52,058 nt of DNA from CAZHAC01 sp964383855 (GTDB taxonomy: Bacteria; Chloroflexota; Dormibacteria; Dormibacterales; Dormibacteraceae), in NCBI GenBank assembly GCA_964383855.1, contig CAYLIP010000010.1, forward strand, positions 1-52,058, read 5' to 3'. The translations under genes were made by a program, and so were the position numbers. The notes under the pieces were generated by a model. The model had not been told where the DNA came from and made no database searches. It saw only the letters and a list, made by a program, of their open reading frames with translations. This document shows, piece after piece, positions 27,270-35,785 of the stretch (within the stretch, counting starts at the first letter, position 1; every line of letters starts with the position of its first letter).

Positions 27270-28521
27270 CCAGCACGTTGGCAAGCTTGTCGGGATCGTG
27301 GTGGGAGGGGATCTTGGTGTTGACCACGTCGGCGGCGACGAACCTCGCCGAGGCGCACAGGCGCTGCGCCTCGCGGTAGTCGAAGATGACCTGCGACTGG
27401 CCGCCGCTGGGGGTGTGGTTGAGGTTGGAATTGACGACGATGAAGTCGAACACGTCGTCGCGAATGTGGTCCTTGAGCGTCGACAGGTAGTCGCTGACGT
27501 TGAAGTTGTCGGTCTCGCCGTGCTGCGAGGCGACGTTGCAGACGAAGACCTTGAGGGCGGGCGAGGCCTTCATCGCCTCAACCATGCCGGGGACCATGAG
27601 GTTGGGCAGGATGCTCGTGTAGAGCGAGCCGGGTCCGACCACGATCACCTCCGCGTTGAGGAGGGCCATCGCCGCCTCCGGGTTGAGCTCGGCGTTGTCG
27701 GGCTTGAGGAAGACCCGGCTGATGGGGGCGTTCTGCTTGGGGATCCGCGACTCGCCCTCGACCATGCTGCCGTTGACGCTTGCCACCAGCGTGACGTCCT
27801 GGAGGGTGCTGGGAATGATGTCGCCGCGCACGGCCAGGACCCGGCCCGATTCCCGGAGGGCGTGCTCGAAGTTCCCGGTGATGTCGGCCATGGCCATGAT
27901 GAAGAGGTTTCCGAAGGAGTGGCCGCCCAGGGACCCGTCCTTGAAGCGGTGATTGAAAAGCTCCTTCATGAGCGGCTCGGCGTCGGCCAGCGCCACCAGG
28001 CACTGGCGGAAGTCGCCGGGCGGGAGGATGCGGTACTCCTCGCGGAGCCGGCCGCTGGAGCCGCCGTCGTCGGCCACGGTGACGATGGCCCCGATGTTGG
28101 CCGTGTACTGCTTCAACCCGCGGAGAAGCGTGCTCATCCCGGTGCCGCCCCCGACGGCGACGATCCGGGGCCCGCGGCTGCGCGTCCGGTAGGCCCAGAT
28201 CTGGTCGGCGACGCTGCGGTCCCCGCCGGGAAGGAAGGGGCCCAGGATGGAGTGCTGGAGCTTGAAGATGCTGAAGAGCAGGAGCCCGGCACCCAGGAGC
28301 CCGAAGATGGCGCCGCGAACCCACCTGGGGATGAACTGGAGGGTCACGAAGTAGGCCTCGCCGGGCAGCTGCGCGTGCTGGTAGTACTCCCGCAGGAAGT
28401 AGCCGACGCCGAGCACGATGATCAGCTCGCTGGCCATCAGCAGGATGAGCCAGCGTTTGACCTCGAGGCCGGGCGTCAGCCAGCGCAGCCAGCCAGCGGT
28501 CGTCCTGAGACGCTTAGACAA
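27247..28521 (-). CDS. yvcK: YvcK/CofD-like gluconeogenesis factor with N-terminal membrane helices
   Basis: YvcK proteins bind UDP-sugars and influence carbon use and cell-wall synthesis. The catalytic-type domain starts around residue 115 with RIVAVGGGTGMSTLLRGLK and VADDGGSSGRLR, then PPGDFRQCLVAL, FGNLFIMAM and VVGPGSLYTSILPNL. The first 110 residues add two hydrophobic helices (WLILLMASELIIVLGVGYFL and GAIFGLLGAGLLLFSIF), so this version is membrane-attached. The start is TTG at 28521 with a G-rich stretch about 9 nt upstream. The usual partners rapZ and whiA are absent from the neighbourhood. Confidence 0.92.
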   Translation of the reverse strand: MSKRLRTTAGWLRWLTPGLEVKRWLILLMASELIIVLGVGYFLREYYQHAQLPGEAYFVTLQFIPRWVRGAIFGLLGAGLLLFSIFKLQHSILGPFLPGGDRSVADQIWAYRTRSRGPRIVAVGGGTGMSTLLRGLKQYTANIGAIVTVADDGGSSGRLREEYRILPPGDFRQCLVALADAEPLMKELFNHRFKDGSLGGHSFGNLFIMAMADITGNFEHALRESGRVLAVRGDIIPSTLQDVTLVASVNGSMVEGESRIPKQNAPISRVFLKPDNAELNPEAAMALLNAEVIVVGPGSLYTSILPNLMVPGMVEAMKASPALKVFVCNVASQHGETDNFNVSDYLSTLKDHIRDDVFDFIVVNSNLNHTPSGGQSQVIFDYREAQRLCASARFVAADVVNTKIPSHHDPDKLANVLVKKVWEA

Positions 28522-28576
28522 GTTGCGCTACCCCCCGCACGAGCAACGTCTCGCGGCGAGCGAGGGTTACGGTCGG

Positions 28577-28592
28577 GATAATCAAGAGTATG
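28577..28592 (+). promoter_or_regulatory. leaderless promoter -10 box
   Basis: GATAAT at 28577-28582 is followed by 7 nt and ATG 28590, with no Shine-Dalgarno. Confidence 0.6.
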
Positions 28593-28922
28593 AGTTCCTT
28601 GCGGCGCCTGAGGCGCCTGGCGAAGCTGGTCGGACTGGGCCTGATGGTAGCTGCGATATCCCAGGAGATGTCGAAGCCCGAGGGCGAGAGGACCTGGCAC
28701 GGCCGCCTGTTCGGAACGGTGCCCTACGACTTCCGGCCGCCGACCTGGGACCGGATCCGGGAGGCCTACTGGAACCCGGACGACGAGCACCTCTTCACGT
28801 CGCGTGTGCTGGGCGTCGGCTGGGCCGTCAACTTCGCCCGCGCCCAGTCGATGCTGAGGGAGGGCTTCGAGTTCCTGATGGGGTCCAAGCCGGCGCGGAG
28901 GATCGAGAAGCGGGCCGGGTAG
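28590..28922 (+). CDS. DUF5808-like small protein
   Basis: A 110-aa protein, function unknown. It begins with a basic and hydrophobic segment (RRLAKLVGLGLMVAAI). It then has WHGRLFGTVPYDFRPPT, WNPDDEHLFTSRVLGVGWAVNFAR, a pattern I associate with DUF5808 domains of high-GC Gram-positive bacteria. The domain call is from memory of the pattern. It faces yvcK divergently over 68 bp. Confidence 0.7.
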   Translation: MSSLRRLRRLAKLVGLGLMVAAISQEMSKPEGERTWHGRLFGTVPYDFRPPTWDRIREAYWNPDDEHLFTSRVLGVGWAVNFARAQSMLREGFEFLMGSKPARRIEKRAG

Positions 28923-28951
28923 GCTGGGCCGTGGAGGCGTTGTCGAAGTAG

Positions 28952-29257
28952 GTGCGGTTGCCGATGATCGCGGCCCTGGGGCTGCTCCTGGTCAGCTTCT
29001 GGGCGCTCGCCGTGTCGCTGGGCGGGCACGGAGAGCGCGCTGTCAGGCAGCTCGTGACCGCTCCCGGGATCCAGCAGCAGGTGGTGACCACGGGCGGCGG
29101 TGGCGCCCGGTCCGGGACCTCTCCGTTTGCCGTCTACGTCCCTCCGGCGGCGCCGCCGCCCGCCGCCCCGCCGCCGGCCGCGTCCCAGCCCGCGCCGGCG
29201 CCGCCCCCGGCCCAGGCCCCGCCGGTCGAGGCCGCTCACCACAAGCACGGCGGCTAG
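28952..29257 (+). CDS. small exported Pro/Ala-rich protein
   Basis: A 101-aa protein with one N-terminal hydrophobic helix (MIAALGLLLVSFWALAVSL) and a low-complexity Pro/Ala tail ending HHKHGG. It is not a recognised family. GTG 28952 or ATG 28964 could be the start. Codon pattern and signal-like helix favour a real gene, but the low complexity lowers certainty. Confidence 0.5.
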   Translation: MRLPMIAALGLLLVSFWALAVSLGGHGERAVRQLVTAPGIQQQVVTTGGGGARSGTSPFAVYVPPAAPPPAAPPPAASQPAPAPPPAQAPPVEAAHHKHGG

Positions 29258-29363
29258 CAGGCTCCCGGAGGGACGTCCGAATCCCTCGCCAGGCTACTTA
29301 TCCCCGGTTGGGGAAGGGCTGTGGACAACCTCGGGCCTCCGGCCCGTGGTACTTGTGTTGGGG
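29258..29363. other. intergenic stretch with two DnaA-box-like 9-mers
   Basis: TTATCCCCG (29298-29306) and TGTGGACAA (29320-29328, reverse complement TTGTCCACA) resemble DnaA boxes. Only the second is close to the high-GC consensus. No other origin features are visible, so this is not called an origin. TACTTG (29350-29355), 8 nt before ATG 29364, may be a weak -10. Confidence 0.3.
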
Positions 29364-29516
29364 ATGTCCCAAGAGGTGACTCCACCCACGCCACCCGGCC
29401 AGCGCAAGCCGCAGAACTGGTTTGGCATCGGCTGCTACGCGGCGATCGGGCTGGTGGCGATCGTCGTGCTGATCGTCCTGATTGGTATGTGCTCCCCGCA
29501 TGGGAACCCGCCCTGA
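29364..29516 (+). CDS. 50-aa single-pass membrane protein
   Basis: A short Pro/Gln-rich cytoplasmic-looking head (residues 1-18) is followed by one long helix (FGIGCYAAIGLVAIVVLIVLIGM) and a short tail. The function is unknown. The ATG at 29364 is chosen over an in-frame GTG at 29346 because of the -10-like box between them. It is small, so a chance ORF remains possible. Confidence 0.45.
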   Translation: MSQEVTPPTPPGQRKPQNWFGIGCYAAIGLVAIVVLIVLIGMCSPHGNPP

Positions 29517-29583
29517 GCGAAAGCTGAGTTCTGGGCGATCGGCGGCTGGGTAGAATGGGTGCCCGGCCGCCGGCCCTGGGTGT

Positions 29584-29658
29584 TGGGGAGTAGCCAAGCG
29601 GTAAGGCGCCTGACTCTGGATCAGGAGATCGAGGGTTCGAATCCTTCCTCCCCAGCCA
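29584..29658 (+). tRNA. tRNA-Gln (anticodon CUG)
   Basis: The 75-nt gene folds as a full cloverleaf. The acceptor stem is TGGGGAG with CTCCCCA, discriminator G, and CCA is encoded (29656-29658). The anticodon stem CCTGA/TCAGG closes the loop CTCTGGA, giving anticodon CTG, which reads CAG. The T arm is GAGGG-TTCGAAT-CCTTC with one G-T pair. A -10-like TAGAAT lies about 30 nt upstream. Confidence 0.96.
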
Positions 29659-29715
29659 CTCTTTCCGCCCAGCCAAATTGTTCGGTCTCAGGACGTCGAC
29701 CGGGGCGCGCCGCCG

Positions 29716-30345
29716 TCAGTCGTCCGCGATCGCCAGCTCGCGCAGCGTGCGCACCATCCGTGCCGGCGGGGGCGGAGCGGGCGGGGGCGGGATCTCGACG
29801 GCGTCCAGGATGCGGTCCCAGACGGCGTCCAGCGTCAGGCAGGTCTGGAACTGGGCCACGACGTCCGGCTGGGAAAGCGGCGGGGCACCCCAGAAGCGGT
29901 TCCACTGCCGCGCCGAAACGATTTGCAGCCGGTGAAGGTTGCCGTCGGGGTCGTAGTAGTCGATGACCTGGCCGACCGGCACCGCCGCCATCGGCGTGAA
30001 GGGTCCTGGGTTGTGGCCGATGAAGTAGCCGAGGGGCCGCTGGATGCAGCCGTCGACATACGCGGCGTCGTGCCCGACCTCGGTCGCCCGCGTGCAGTCG
30101 CCGTAATAGCCGACGTGAAGGTCGAGGCCCCCACCCTCCTCGGCCAGGCGGTTGACGGAGGTGGCGGCCACAGCCGAAGGCGCGGGTGCCTCCGGAAGCG
30201 CCGCCGGCGCCCCCGAGATCGCTCGCCCAGGTGGCGGAGGCGGGGCAGGCGACGCGGGAGGTGCGGCCAGGGCCCCGGTGGCGCTCATGCAGGTCAGCGC
30301 GGCGGCCAGTGCGAGAGCGTGCAGCAGCAGCAGGGAGCGGCGCAT
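29716..30345 (-). CDS. secreted sortase-like protein
   Basis: A 209-aa protein with a signal peptide (RRSLLLLHALALAAALTC to about residue 27) and a Pro-rich linker. The mature domain has YFIGHNPGPFTPMAAVPVGQVIDYYDPDGNLHRLQIVSA, which resembles the sortase His motif and following strands, and later QFQTCLTLDAVWDRIL, which could supply the catalytic Cys and Arg. I call it sortase-like with caution. No substrate with an LPxTG-type tail is visible in the window. The ATG at 30345 precedes the signal peptide. It is convergent with tRNA-Gln. Confidence 0.7.
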   Translation of the reverse strand: MRRSLLLLHALALAAALTCMSATGALAAPPASPAPPPPPGRAISGAPAALPEAPAPSAVAATSVNRLAEEGGGLDLHVGYYGDCTRATEVGHDAAYVDGCIQRPLGYFIGHNPGPFTPMAAVPVGQVIDYYDPDGNLHRLQIVSARQWNRFWGAPPLSQPDVVAQFQTCLTLDAVWDRILDAVEIPPPPAPPPPARMVRTLRELAIADD

Positions 30346-30581
30346 GGCCGCCCGAGTCTCCAGAGCGCTGCCCGGACACCCGTCCGAGAACGGGTTAAAC
30401 GTGGTTAAGCGCTGTCTGCACCCGTGGAGCGTTCCGGTGAGCCTCCATCGACCGCAGGCGCGTCATTCACATCTCTTAAGCACATCTCTCGAGCGCAGCG
30501 GGAGGCCGCCCGCCGGCCGGCGGCAGCGGCCGATCATGGAATGGGAGGCGATTCGGCGGGTGAACGCTAGGATTCGGGGCC
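30346..30581. promoter_or_regulatory. 236-bp divergent intergenic region
   Basis: It separates the sortase-like gene from the PAS kinase gene. TAGGAT (30568-30573) is 8 nt before the kinase GTG at 30582, a leaderless-type arrangement. Two AT-richer patches (around 30395-30408 and 30468-30482) hold TTAA motifs that could serve the minus-strand gene. I see no coding frame with support. Confidence 0.45.
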
Positions 30582-32630
30582 GTGGACGCGCCGGCCGGCC
30601 TCGGACCCGAGCAGGAAGCGGAGCGGCTGGCGAGCATCGAGCAGCTCGAGCTGGCGGGTGCCGCGCCCGAGGAGCGCTTCGACCGCATCACCCGGCTTGC
30701 CGCCCGCCTGCTGGACGCGCCGATCTGCGTGATGGCGATGGTCGATCGCGACCGCGCTTTGTTCAAGTCGCGCCAGGGCACGCCGCTTGCCGGCCTGGAC
30801 CGCTCCGGTTCGCTGTTCGACGTCGCGCTGCTGACCCGCCGGCCGGTGGTCGTCGAGGACGGCAAGCGGAAGCCGGCCGGGGTTGAGGCGCCGCTGGTGA
30901 AGGGGATGCCCGATGTCCGCTTCTTCGCCGGGCAGTCGCTGACCGAGCCGGCCGGTCACCGCGTCGGCGTGCTGGCGGTGATGGACACCCGCGCCCGCCG
31001 CTTCGGCGAGCCGGAGCTGGCCCTGCTCGCCGACGTCGCCGCGCTCGCCGAGCGGGAGCTGGGGCGCTCAGCCTTCGACCGGCTGCTCGACGACTACCGT
31101 GAGAACGCGGCCTGGGCCATGACGGTCATGGACAACGCGGCCGAGGCGCTGGTCACGGTGGACCAGAACGGGATCGTCCGCTCGATCAACCGATCGGGCG
31201 AGGTGATGTTCGGCTGGCAGGCCTACGAGCTGATCGGGCGCGACGTGACCGCGATCCTGGCCGACGAGGACCGGCGCCGGATCGCCCGCGCCGCGGCCCT
31301 CGCGCTGGACCGTCCCGGGCACAGCTTCCGCATCCGGGAGGAGGCGACCGGGATGCGGCCGGACGGCTCCAGCTTTCCGGTCGAGATGAGCCTCGGCGGC
31401 GTGCGGCTCAGCGAGAACGAGTCACTGCTGGTGGCGGTGGTTCGTGACCTGACGGAGCGCCGGGACCAGGAGCGCCGCCGGGCGGAGGAGGATGCCCGCC
31501 ACGCCGCCCTCTTTGCGCAGTCCCCGATTCCAATCGGCCTGGTCGCCCCCGACGGCCGCTTCCTGGAGGCCAACCCGGCGCTCTGCGCGTTCATCGCCCG
31601 TGACCATCCCTGGTTCCTGGAGCACACGGTGGAGGACGTGACCCACCCCCACGACCGCGAGGCGACCCGCCAGAACTACGCCGCCGTCGCCGCCGCCCAG
31701 GCCAGGCGGTTTTCGATGGAGAAGCGATACGTCACCGGCGACGGCTCGGTGAAGTGGGGCAGCCTCACCGTCGCCGGCGTCTTCCGGCCGGGCGGCGAGC
31801 TCGATTACTTCGTTTCGATGATCGAGGACATCACCCACCGCAAGGAGGGGGAGGAGCGGCTGGTGGACGCCCTTGACAGGCAGCGCCAGGCCTACGAGGA
31901 GCTGGACCGGATCAGCAAGGCCAAGAGCTATTTCGTTTCGCTGGTCGGCCACGAGTTCCGGACAGCTCTGACCGGTATCCAGGGTTTCAGCGAGCTGCTC
32001 GCGGAACAGGAATTCCGGCCCGACGAGGTGAAGGAGTACGCGCGCGAGATCCACACCGAAGGCCTGCGCCTGACCCGGATGATCTCGGAGATGCTCGACC
32101 TCGACCGCATGGAGTCGGGCCGGATGAAGCTCAACTACGGCCGGGTCGACCTCAACAAGGTCGTGATCGACGTCGCCGAACGCTGGCAGGCGACGACCGA
32201 CGCGCACCAGCTCGTTCTGAAGCTGGCGGGCGGGATGGGATCCATTGACGGAGATGCCGACAAGCTCACACAGGTCGTGTCCAACCTGGTCAGCAACGCG
32301 ATCAAATACTCGCCCCGAGGCGGCACGGTCACGCTCGCGACCGCCCGTCACGGCGCCGAGGTGGAGGTGATCGTCTCGGACACCGGGCTCGGGATCCCTC
32401 CCGAGGCCATGACCTCGATCTTCGAGCGCTACGCCCGCCACGAGGCCAAGGACCGGGAGCTGATCAAGGGCACCGGCCTCGGTCTGCCGCTGGTCCGGCA
32501 GATCGTCGAGATGCACCGAGGCCGCGTCTGGGTCGACAGCGAGATGGGCAAGGGCGCCAGCTTCCACGTCCTGATACCGGTGCGCAGGCCGCCCGACGCC
32601 GAGTCAGACGGTGGGCCGGTCGATCGATGA
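30582..32630 (+). CDS. GAF-PAS-PAS hybrid-free sensor histidine kinase
   Basis: Soluble 682-aa kinase with no membrane helix. The order is GAF (residues about 30-160), PAS 1 (about 180-300, ending VRDLTERRDQERR), PAS 2 with PAC (about 305-425, ending IEDITHRKEGEER) and HisKA with the phosphorylated His in LVGHEFRTALTG. The HATPase follows with NLVSNAIKYSPRGG, DTGLGIP and GTGLGLPLVRQIV. It overlaps the receiver gene by ATGA, so the pair probably forms one phosphorelay. The GAF and PAS ligands are unknown. Confidence 0.93.
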   Translation: MDAPAGLGPEQEAERLASIEQLELAGAAPEERFDRITRLAARLLDAPICVMAMVDRDRALFKSRQGTPLAGLDRSGSLFDVALLTRRPVVVEDGKRKPAGVEAPLVKGMPDVRFFAGQSLTEPAGHRVGVLAVMDTRARRFGEPELALLADVAALAERELGRSAFDRLLDDYRENAAWAMTVMDNAAEALVTVDQNGIVRSINRSGEVMFGWQAYELIGRDVTAILADEDRRRIARAAALALDRPGHSFRIREEATGMRPDGSSFPVEMSLGGVRLSENESLLVAVVRDLTERRDQERRRAEEDARHAALFAQSPIPIGLVAPDGRFLEANPALCAFIARDHPWFLEHTVEDVTHPHDREATRQNYAAVAAAQARRFSMEKRYVTGDGSVKWGSLTVAGVFRPGGELDYFVSMIEDITHRKEGEERLVDALDRQRQAYEELDRISKAKSYFVSLVGHEFRTALTGIQGFSELLAEQEFRPDEVKEYAREIHTEGLRLTRMISEMLDLDRMESGRMKLNYGRVDLNKVVIDVAERWQATTDAHQLVLKLAGGMGSIDGDADKLTQVVSNLVSNAIKYSPRGGTVTLATARHGAEVEVIVSDTGLGIPPEAMTSIFERYARHEAKDRELIKGTGLGLPLVRQIVEMHRGRVWVDSEMGKGASFHVLIPVRRPPDAESDGGPVDR

Positions 32631-32998
32631 GCGCGCGCATCCTGGTCGCCGACGACGACCCCACGATCCGCCGGCTGATGGCTGTCTTTCTGAGGACCCT
32701 CGGCTACACGCCGACCGTGGTCTCGGACGGCCACGAGGCGCTGGCGGCGGCCCTTGCCGAGCCGCCCGATCTGGTCATCTCGGACATCCACATGCCCGAG
32801 CTGGGCGGCCTCGAGCTGACCCGCCGGATGCGCGGCGAGCGCGCGCTGGTTGGAGTTCCCATCCTGCTCTTCTCGGCCAGCATCGGCCAGGCGGATGAGG
32901 ACCTCTGGCGGAGTGCCGGTGCCGACGGCTTTGTGGTCAAGCCGCCCACGCTGGCCGGTCTTCGGGAAACCCTGAGCCAGATGCTGGGCGCAGCCTAG
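32627..32998 (+). CDS. single-domain response regulator
   Basis: A 123-aa receiver with no output domain. It has the acidic pocket DDD (residues 9-11), the phospho-acceptor Asp in LVISDIHMPELGG, the switch residue Ser in LLFSAS and the conserved Lys in FVVKPP. Such proteins pass phosphate on or act by protein contact. It is translationally coupled to the kinase upstream, its probable partner. Confidence 0.93.
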   Translation: MSARILVADDDPTIRRLMAVFLRTLGYTPTVVSDGHEALAAALAEPPDLVISDIHMPELGGLELTRRMRGERALVGVPILLFSASIGQADEDLWRSAGADGFVVKPPTLAGLRETLSQMLGAA

Positions 32999-33000
32999 GC

Positions 33001-33014
33001 ACCGGCCGGCCGGT
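33001..33014. terminator. palindrome between convergent genes, possible terminator
   Basis: ACCGGCCGGCCGGT is a perfect 14-bp palindrome filling the 15-bp gap between the receiver gene and DUF2207. It lacks a T-run, so a termination role is only a guess. Confidence 0.25.
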
Positions 33015-34798
33015 CACCAGCTGCCGCCGCCGCCACCACCGACCCCGCCGCCCGAAAAGCCCCCGCCGCCGAACCCGCTCGAGCCGCTGCCGGCCGGCAC
33101 ATATGCGATCGAGGCGCCGACCGTGTTCGAGAAGCCCTGGAGGTCGGCCGAGAAGAGCACCGGGTTGAGGTAGCCCGCGCCCGCGTACCAGCCCGCGGTG
33201 GCGGCCGCCATGTCGATGCCCTGAAAGGCGTGCGCCCAGCGGTCGACGCAGCCGAACACGATCGCGTAGGGGAGGCCGGCGGTGAAGATCCGCTCCTTCT
33301 CCGCAAACTGCTGCGTGTACCGCTCGGCGGTCTGCATGTACATCCTGAAGCCGAGGGTGTGCATGAGGAGGTCGTGGCCGGCCGGGGTTCGCTGCGGCAT
33401 CCACCGGTGGAGCGCGACCAGCACGAGGCCGCCCAGCGCCAGGCCGGCGCCGGGCAGGCCCATGCCGGAAAGCTGGCCGAGGCCGATGGCCAGGACGATC
33501 CCGACCACGGTGAGAGCGATCCCGATCGCCAGCCAGCCTCCCTTGGCCCAGCGCGGGTCGTGGGTGAACCAGCCACGGCTCATCGCGTCCTTGTAGAGCT
33601 CGCCCTCGGCGTGGTCCAGATCGGGGCGGAAGGTTCCGCGCAGCTCCGAAAGGTTCACCTCGGGGTGACTGTCGAAGAGCCCGTGCCAGATCACCGATTC
33701 GAAGGGCTGGAGCCTGGACGGGTCGGCCGTCCCCTGCTTGAGCCGGTAGTCGCGGCGGGCATGGAGGAAGCCGCTCTCGTCGATCTCCTCGATACTCAAA
33801 TAGCCGCGCGCGGCCAGGTCCACGATCGTGGCCGTGATGTCGCGGGTGCCCGCCCGCTCAGCGAGGATGAGTCCGAGCTGGGCCGGCCGGAGGCCCCGCG
33901 GTGGCTCGAATTCGGGGATCACCGTCTCCAGGGACCCGGCGATCTGCTGGTCGCGACCGTGAGACCACCACGCGAAGACGGCCAGTCCGACGCCGGCCAG
34001 CAGCAGCACCAGGAAGAGGCCGAGGTCGAGCGGGTTGGGATCGAACATCTCGCCCAGGGTCCGCGGCCGGCGCTGGAGGATCGGCCGGGGGTCGGGCACC
34101 GCGCCTTTGGCCAGGGAGGCGACCAGCGTCAGGCCCTGGCCCGCGGCCAGCTGACCGCTCGCCGAGAAGCTGGCCTGGGTGCCGGCGACGCGGGATTGGC
34201 AGGGCTGGTTGCTGCCTGCGTAGCCCTGGAAACAGGCGACCTGGCCCAGAGCGCCGGCGGGCGTGTTGACAAGGGCCTGGGCCTCGCCGATGGGCACGCC
34301 CCAGCCGTTGCCGGTGGCGTTCCAATACAGCTCGTCGTGGTCGGGAAAGCCGTTGAGCGCGCCGCGCACCAGGTAGTGGATTGCATAGACGACCCGGCCG
34401 CTGACCGTGCTGGCGGAGTCTCCGACCTTGATCCGGTAGACGTCGCCGCCCGAGGTGGTGAACGGCCAGCGCTGCCCGGCGCCGTTGTCCACCGTCACGC
34501 CGGAGATGTCGAGCACCCGGTCGTACTGGTCGTTGTAGTGGTAGCGCAGCGGGATGTCCCGGTAGATCCCGTGCCGGGCCGCGTCGAACCTGGCCACGAT
34601 GTTCTCGGAGACGGCCAGCGCGCCGTCGCTCCGGATGGTCAGGGTCGAGCCGAAGGACGAGATCACCCACCCCGAGTCGGCTGCCGCCGGCACCGCCTGT
34701 GCCGAGCACACGAGCAGGGCCGCCAGCGCACCCACCAGGGAGCGCAACAACGCCCGAAAGAGCAGGGGGCGGGCCGGTGCTCCTCCCAGGCGTCTCAT
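33014..34798 (-). CDS. DUF2207 membrane protein
   Basis: A 594-aa protein with a signal peptide and an N-terminal extracytoplasmic domain typical of DUF2207 (WVISSFGSTLTIRSDGALAVSENIVARFDAARHGIYRDIPLRY). A helix follows (LFLVLLLAGVGLAVFAWW), then a cytoplasmic winged-helix-like part (TRDITATIVDLAARGYLSIEE), more helices and a Gly/Ser-rich C terminus. The function is unknown in the family. The ATG at 34798 is 7 nt from the shared -10 hexamer described below. Confidence 0.88.
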   Translation of the reverse strand: MRRLGGAPARPLLFRALLRSLVGALAALLVCSAQAVPAAADSGWVISSFGSTLTIRSDGALAVSENIVARFDAARHGIYRDIPLRYHYNDQYDRVLDISGVTVDNGAGQRWPFTTSGGDVYRIKVGDSASTVSGRVVYAIHYLVRGALNGFPDHDELYWNATGNGWGVPIGEAQALVNTPAGALGQVACFQGYAGSNQPCQSRVAGTQASFSASGQLAAGQGLTLVASLAKGAVPDPRPILQRRPRTLGEMFDPNPLDLGLFLVLLLAGVGLAVFAWWSHGRDQQIAGSLETVIPEFEPPRGLRPAQLGLILAERAGTRDITATIVDLAARGYLSIEEIDESGFLHARRDYRLKQGTADPSRLQPFESVIWHGLFDSHPEVNLSELRGTFRPDLDHAEGELYKDAMSRGWFTHDPRWAKGGWLAIGIALTVVGIVLAIGLGQLSGMGLPGAGLALGGLVLVALHRWMPQRTPAGHDLLMHTLGFRMYMQTAERYTQQFAEKERIFTAGLPYAIVFGCVDRWAHAFQGIDMAAATAGWYAGAGYLNPVLFSADLQGFSNTVGASIAYVPAGSGSSGFGGGGFSGGGVGGGGGGSW

Positions 34799-34819
34799 CG
34801 CGGCCTATATGGTGACCGG
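34799..34819. promoter_or_regulatory. bidirectional leaderless promoter with one shared -10 hexamer
   Basis: The 21-bp gap contains a single AT-rich box at 34806-34811. Read on the plus strand it is TATATG, 8 nt before GTG 34820. Read on the minus strand it is CATATA, 7 nt before ATG 34798. Both genes would therefore be leaderless from the same symmetrical element. Confidence 0.6.
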
Positions 34820-35782
34820 GTGCCTGACGCCGCGGCCAGCTTTCGCCTGCACCGTCCGCTGGACCTGGTCCGGACGCTCTTCCCGGTGCGCCGCGGCCAC
34901 CTCGACCCGTCCTTCCGCCTGGCCTCGTACGAAGCCTGGCGGGCCACGCGGACACCGGAGGGTCCTGGAACCGAGCACCTGGTCCTTGACCAGGGCGGCC
35001 GGCACCTCTCGATCGAGGCCTGGGGAGCCGGCGCCGGCTGGCTCGTCGAGCACGCCCTGGAGCTCGTCGGCGAGGCCGACGACCTGGCCGGATTCGTGCC
35101 CGGGCGGCACCCGCTGGTGAGCCAGCTGCACCGGCGCCATCCCGGGCTGCGGATTCCTCGAACGCGCGCCGTGATGGAGGCGCTGACCGCCTCCATCTTC
35201 GAGCAGAAGGTTCCCGGGCAGGAGGCCCGCATCGCCTTCTCCCGGCTGATCAGAAGGCTGGGCGAGGCGGCGCCGGGACCGCTTCCCGGCCTCTTCCTGC
35301 CTCCAACACCGGGCCGGCTGGCCTCGACGCCCTACGAAAGCTTCCACGCTCTGGGGGTGGATCGCCGGCGCGCCGAGGCGGTCAGGCGCGCCGCCTCCTA
35401 CGCGCCCCGGCTCGAGGAGGCGGTGCAACCCGGACTGTTGAGCGAAAGGGTGCAGGCGCTCCCGGGAATCGGCCCCTGGACGGCCGCCGAGGTCGCCCTG
35501 GTCGCGCTCGGCGACGCCGACGCCGTCCCCGTCGGCGACTATCACCTGCCGAGCCTGGTCGTCCACGCCCTGGCGCCCGGGCGGGCGGCCGCCGCCGGCG
35601 ATGCCCTCATGCTGGAGCTGCTCGAGCCCTTTCGCCCGCATCGCGGCCGGGTGGTCCGGCTGCTCTACTCGGCCGGTCTGGGGCCGGCCCGGCGCGGTCC
35701 TCGAATGCCCCTCAACCCCCAGCTCGGATTTGGCGTCTCCCCGCCCCGCGTACACTCGAATCAACCAATCCGCAGGAGTTAG
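34820..35782 (+). CDS. AlkA-type DNA-3-methyladenine glycosylase
   Basis: Excises alkylated bases. The 320-aa protein has the HhH-GPD fold: an N-terminal beta domain (SFRLHRPLDLVRTLFPVRRG), AVMEALTASIFEQKVPGQEARIAFSRL, then the helix-hairpin-helix LPGIGPWTAAEVALVALGDADAVPVGDYHL with the catalytic Asp in GDYH. The GTG at 34820 is set by the shared promoter; the longer open frame upstream is antisense to DUF2207. The last 25 residues carry no motif and contain the promoter and ribosome site of the next gene. Confidence 0.88.
   Translation: MPDAAASFRLHRPLDLVRTLFPVRRGHLDPSFRLASYEAWRATRTPEGPGTEHLVLDQGGRHLSIEAWGAGAGWLVEHALELVGEADDLAGFVPGRHPLVSQLHRRHPGLRIPRTRAVMEALTASIFEQKVPGQEARIAFSRLIRRLGEAAPGPLPGLFLPPTPGRLASTPYESFHALGVDRRRAEAVRRAASYAPRLEEAVQPGLLSERVQALPGIGPWTAAEVALVALGDADAVPVGDYHLPSLVVHALAPGRAAAAGDALMLELLEPFRPHRGRVVRLLYSAGLGPARRGPRMPLNPQLGFGVSPPRVHSNQPIRRS
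35751..35778 (+). promoter_or_regulatory. promoter -10 and Shine-Dalgarno for the thiolase gene
   Basis: TACACT (35751-35756), also seen before the BMP operon, and AGGAG (35774-35778) lie inside the end of the glycosylase gene. The -35 is poor. Confidence 0.45.
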
Positions 35783-35785
35783 AGC

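Noticed and set aside
29298..29328. Possible replication origin from two DnaA-box-like 9-mers
   Set aside because: Only one box is good, there is no AT-rich unwinding stretch, and no dnaA, dnaN or parAB gene is nearby.
30582..32998. Photosensory or heme-binding role for the PAS kinase
   Set aside because: I cannot identify the ligand-binding Cys or His of known LOV, phytochrome or heme PAS domains with confidence.
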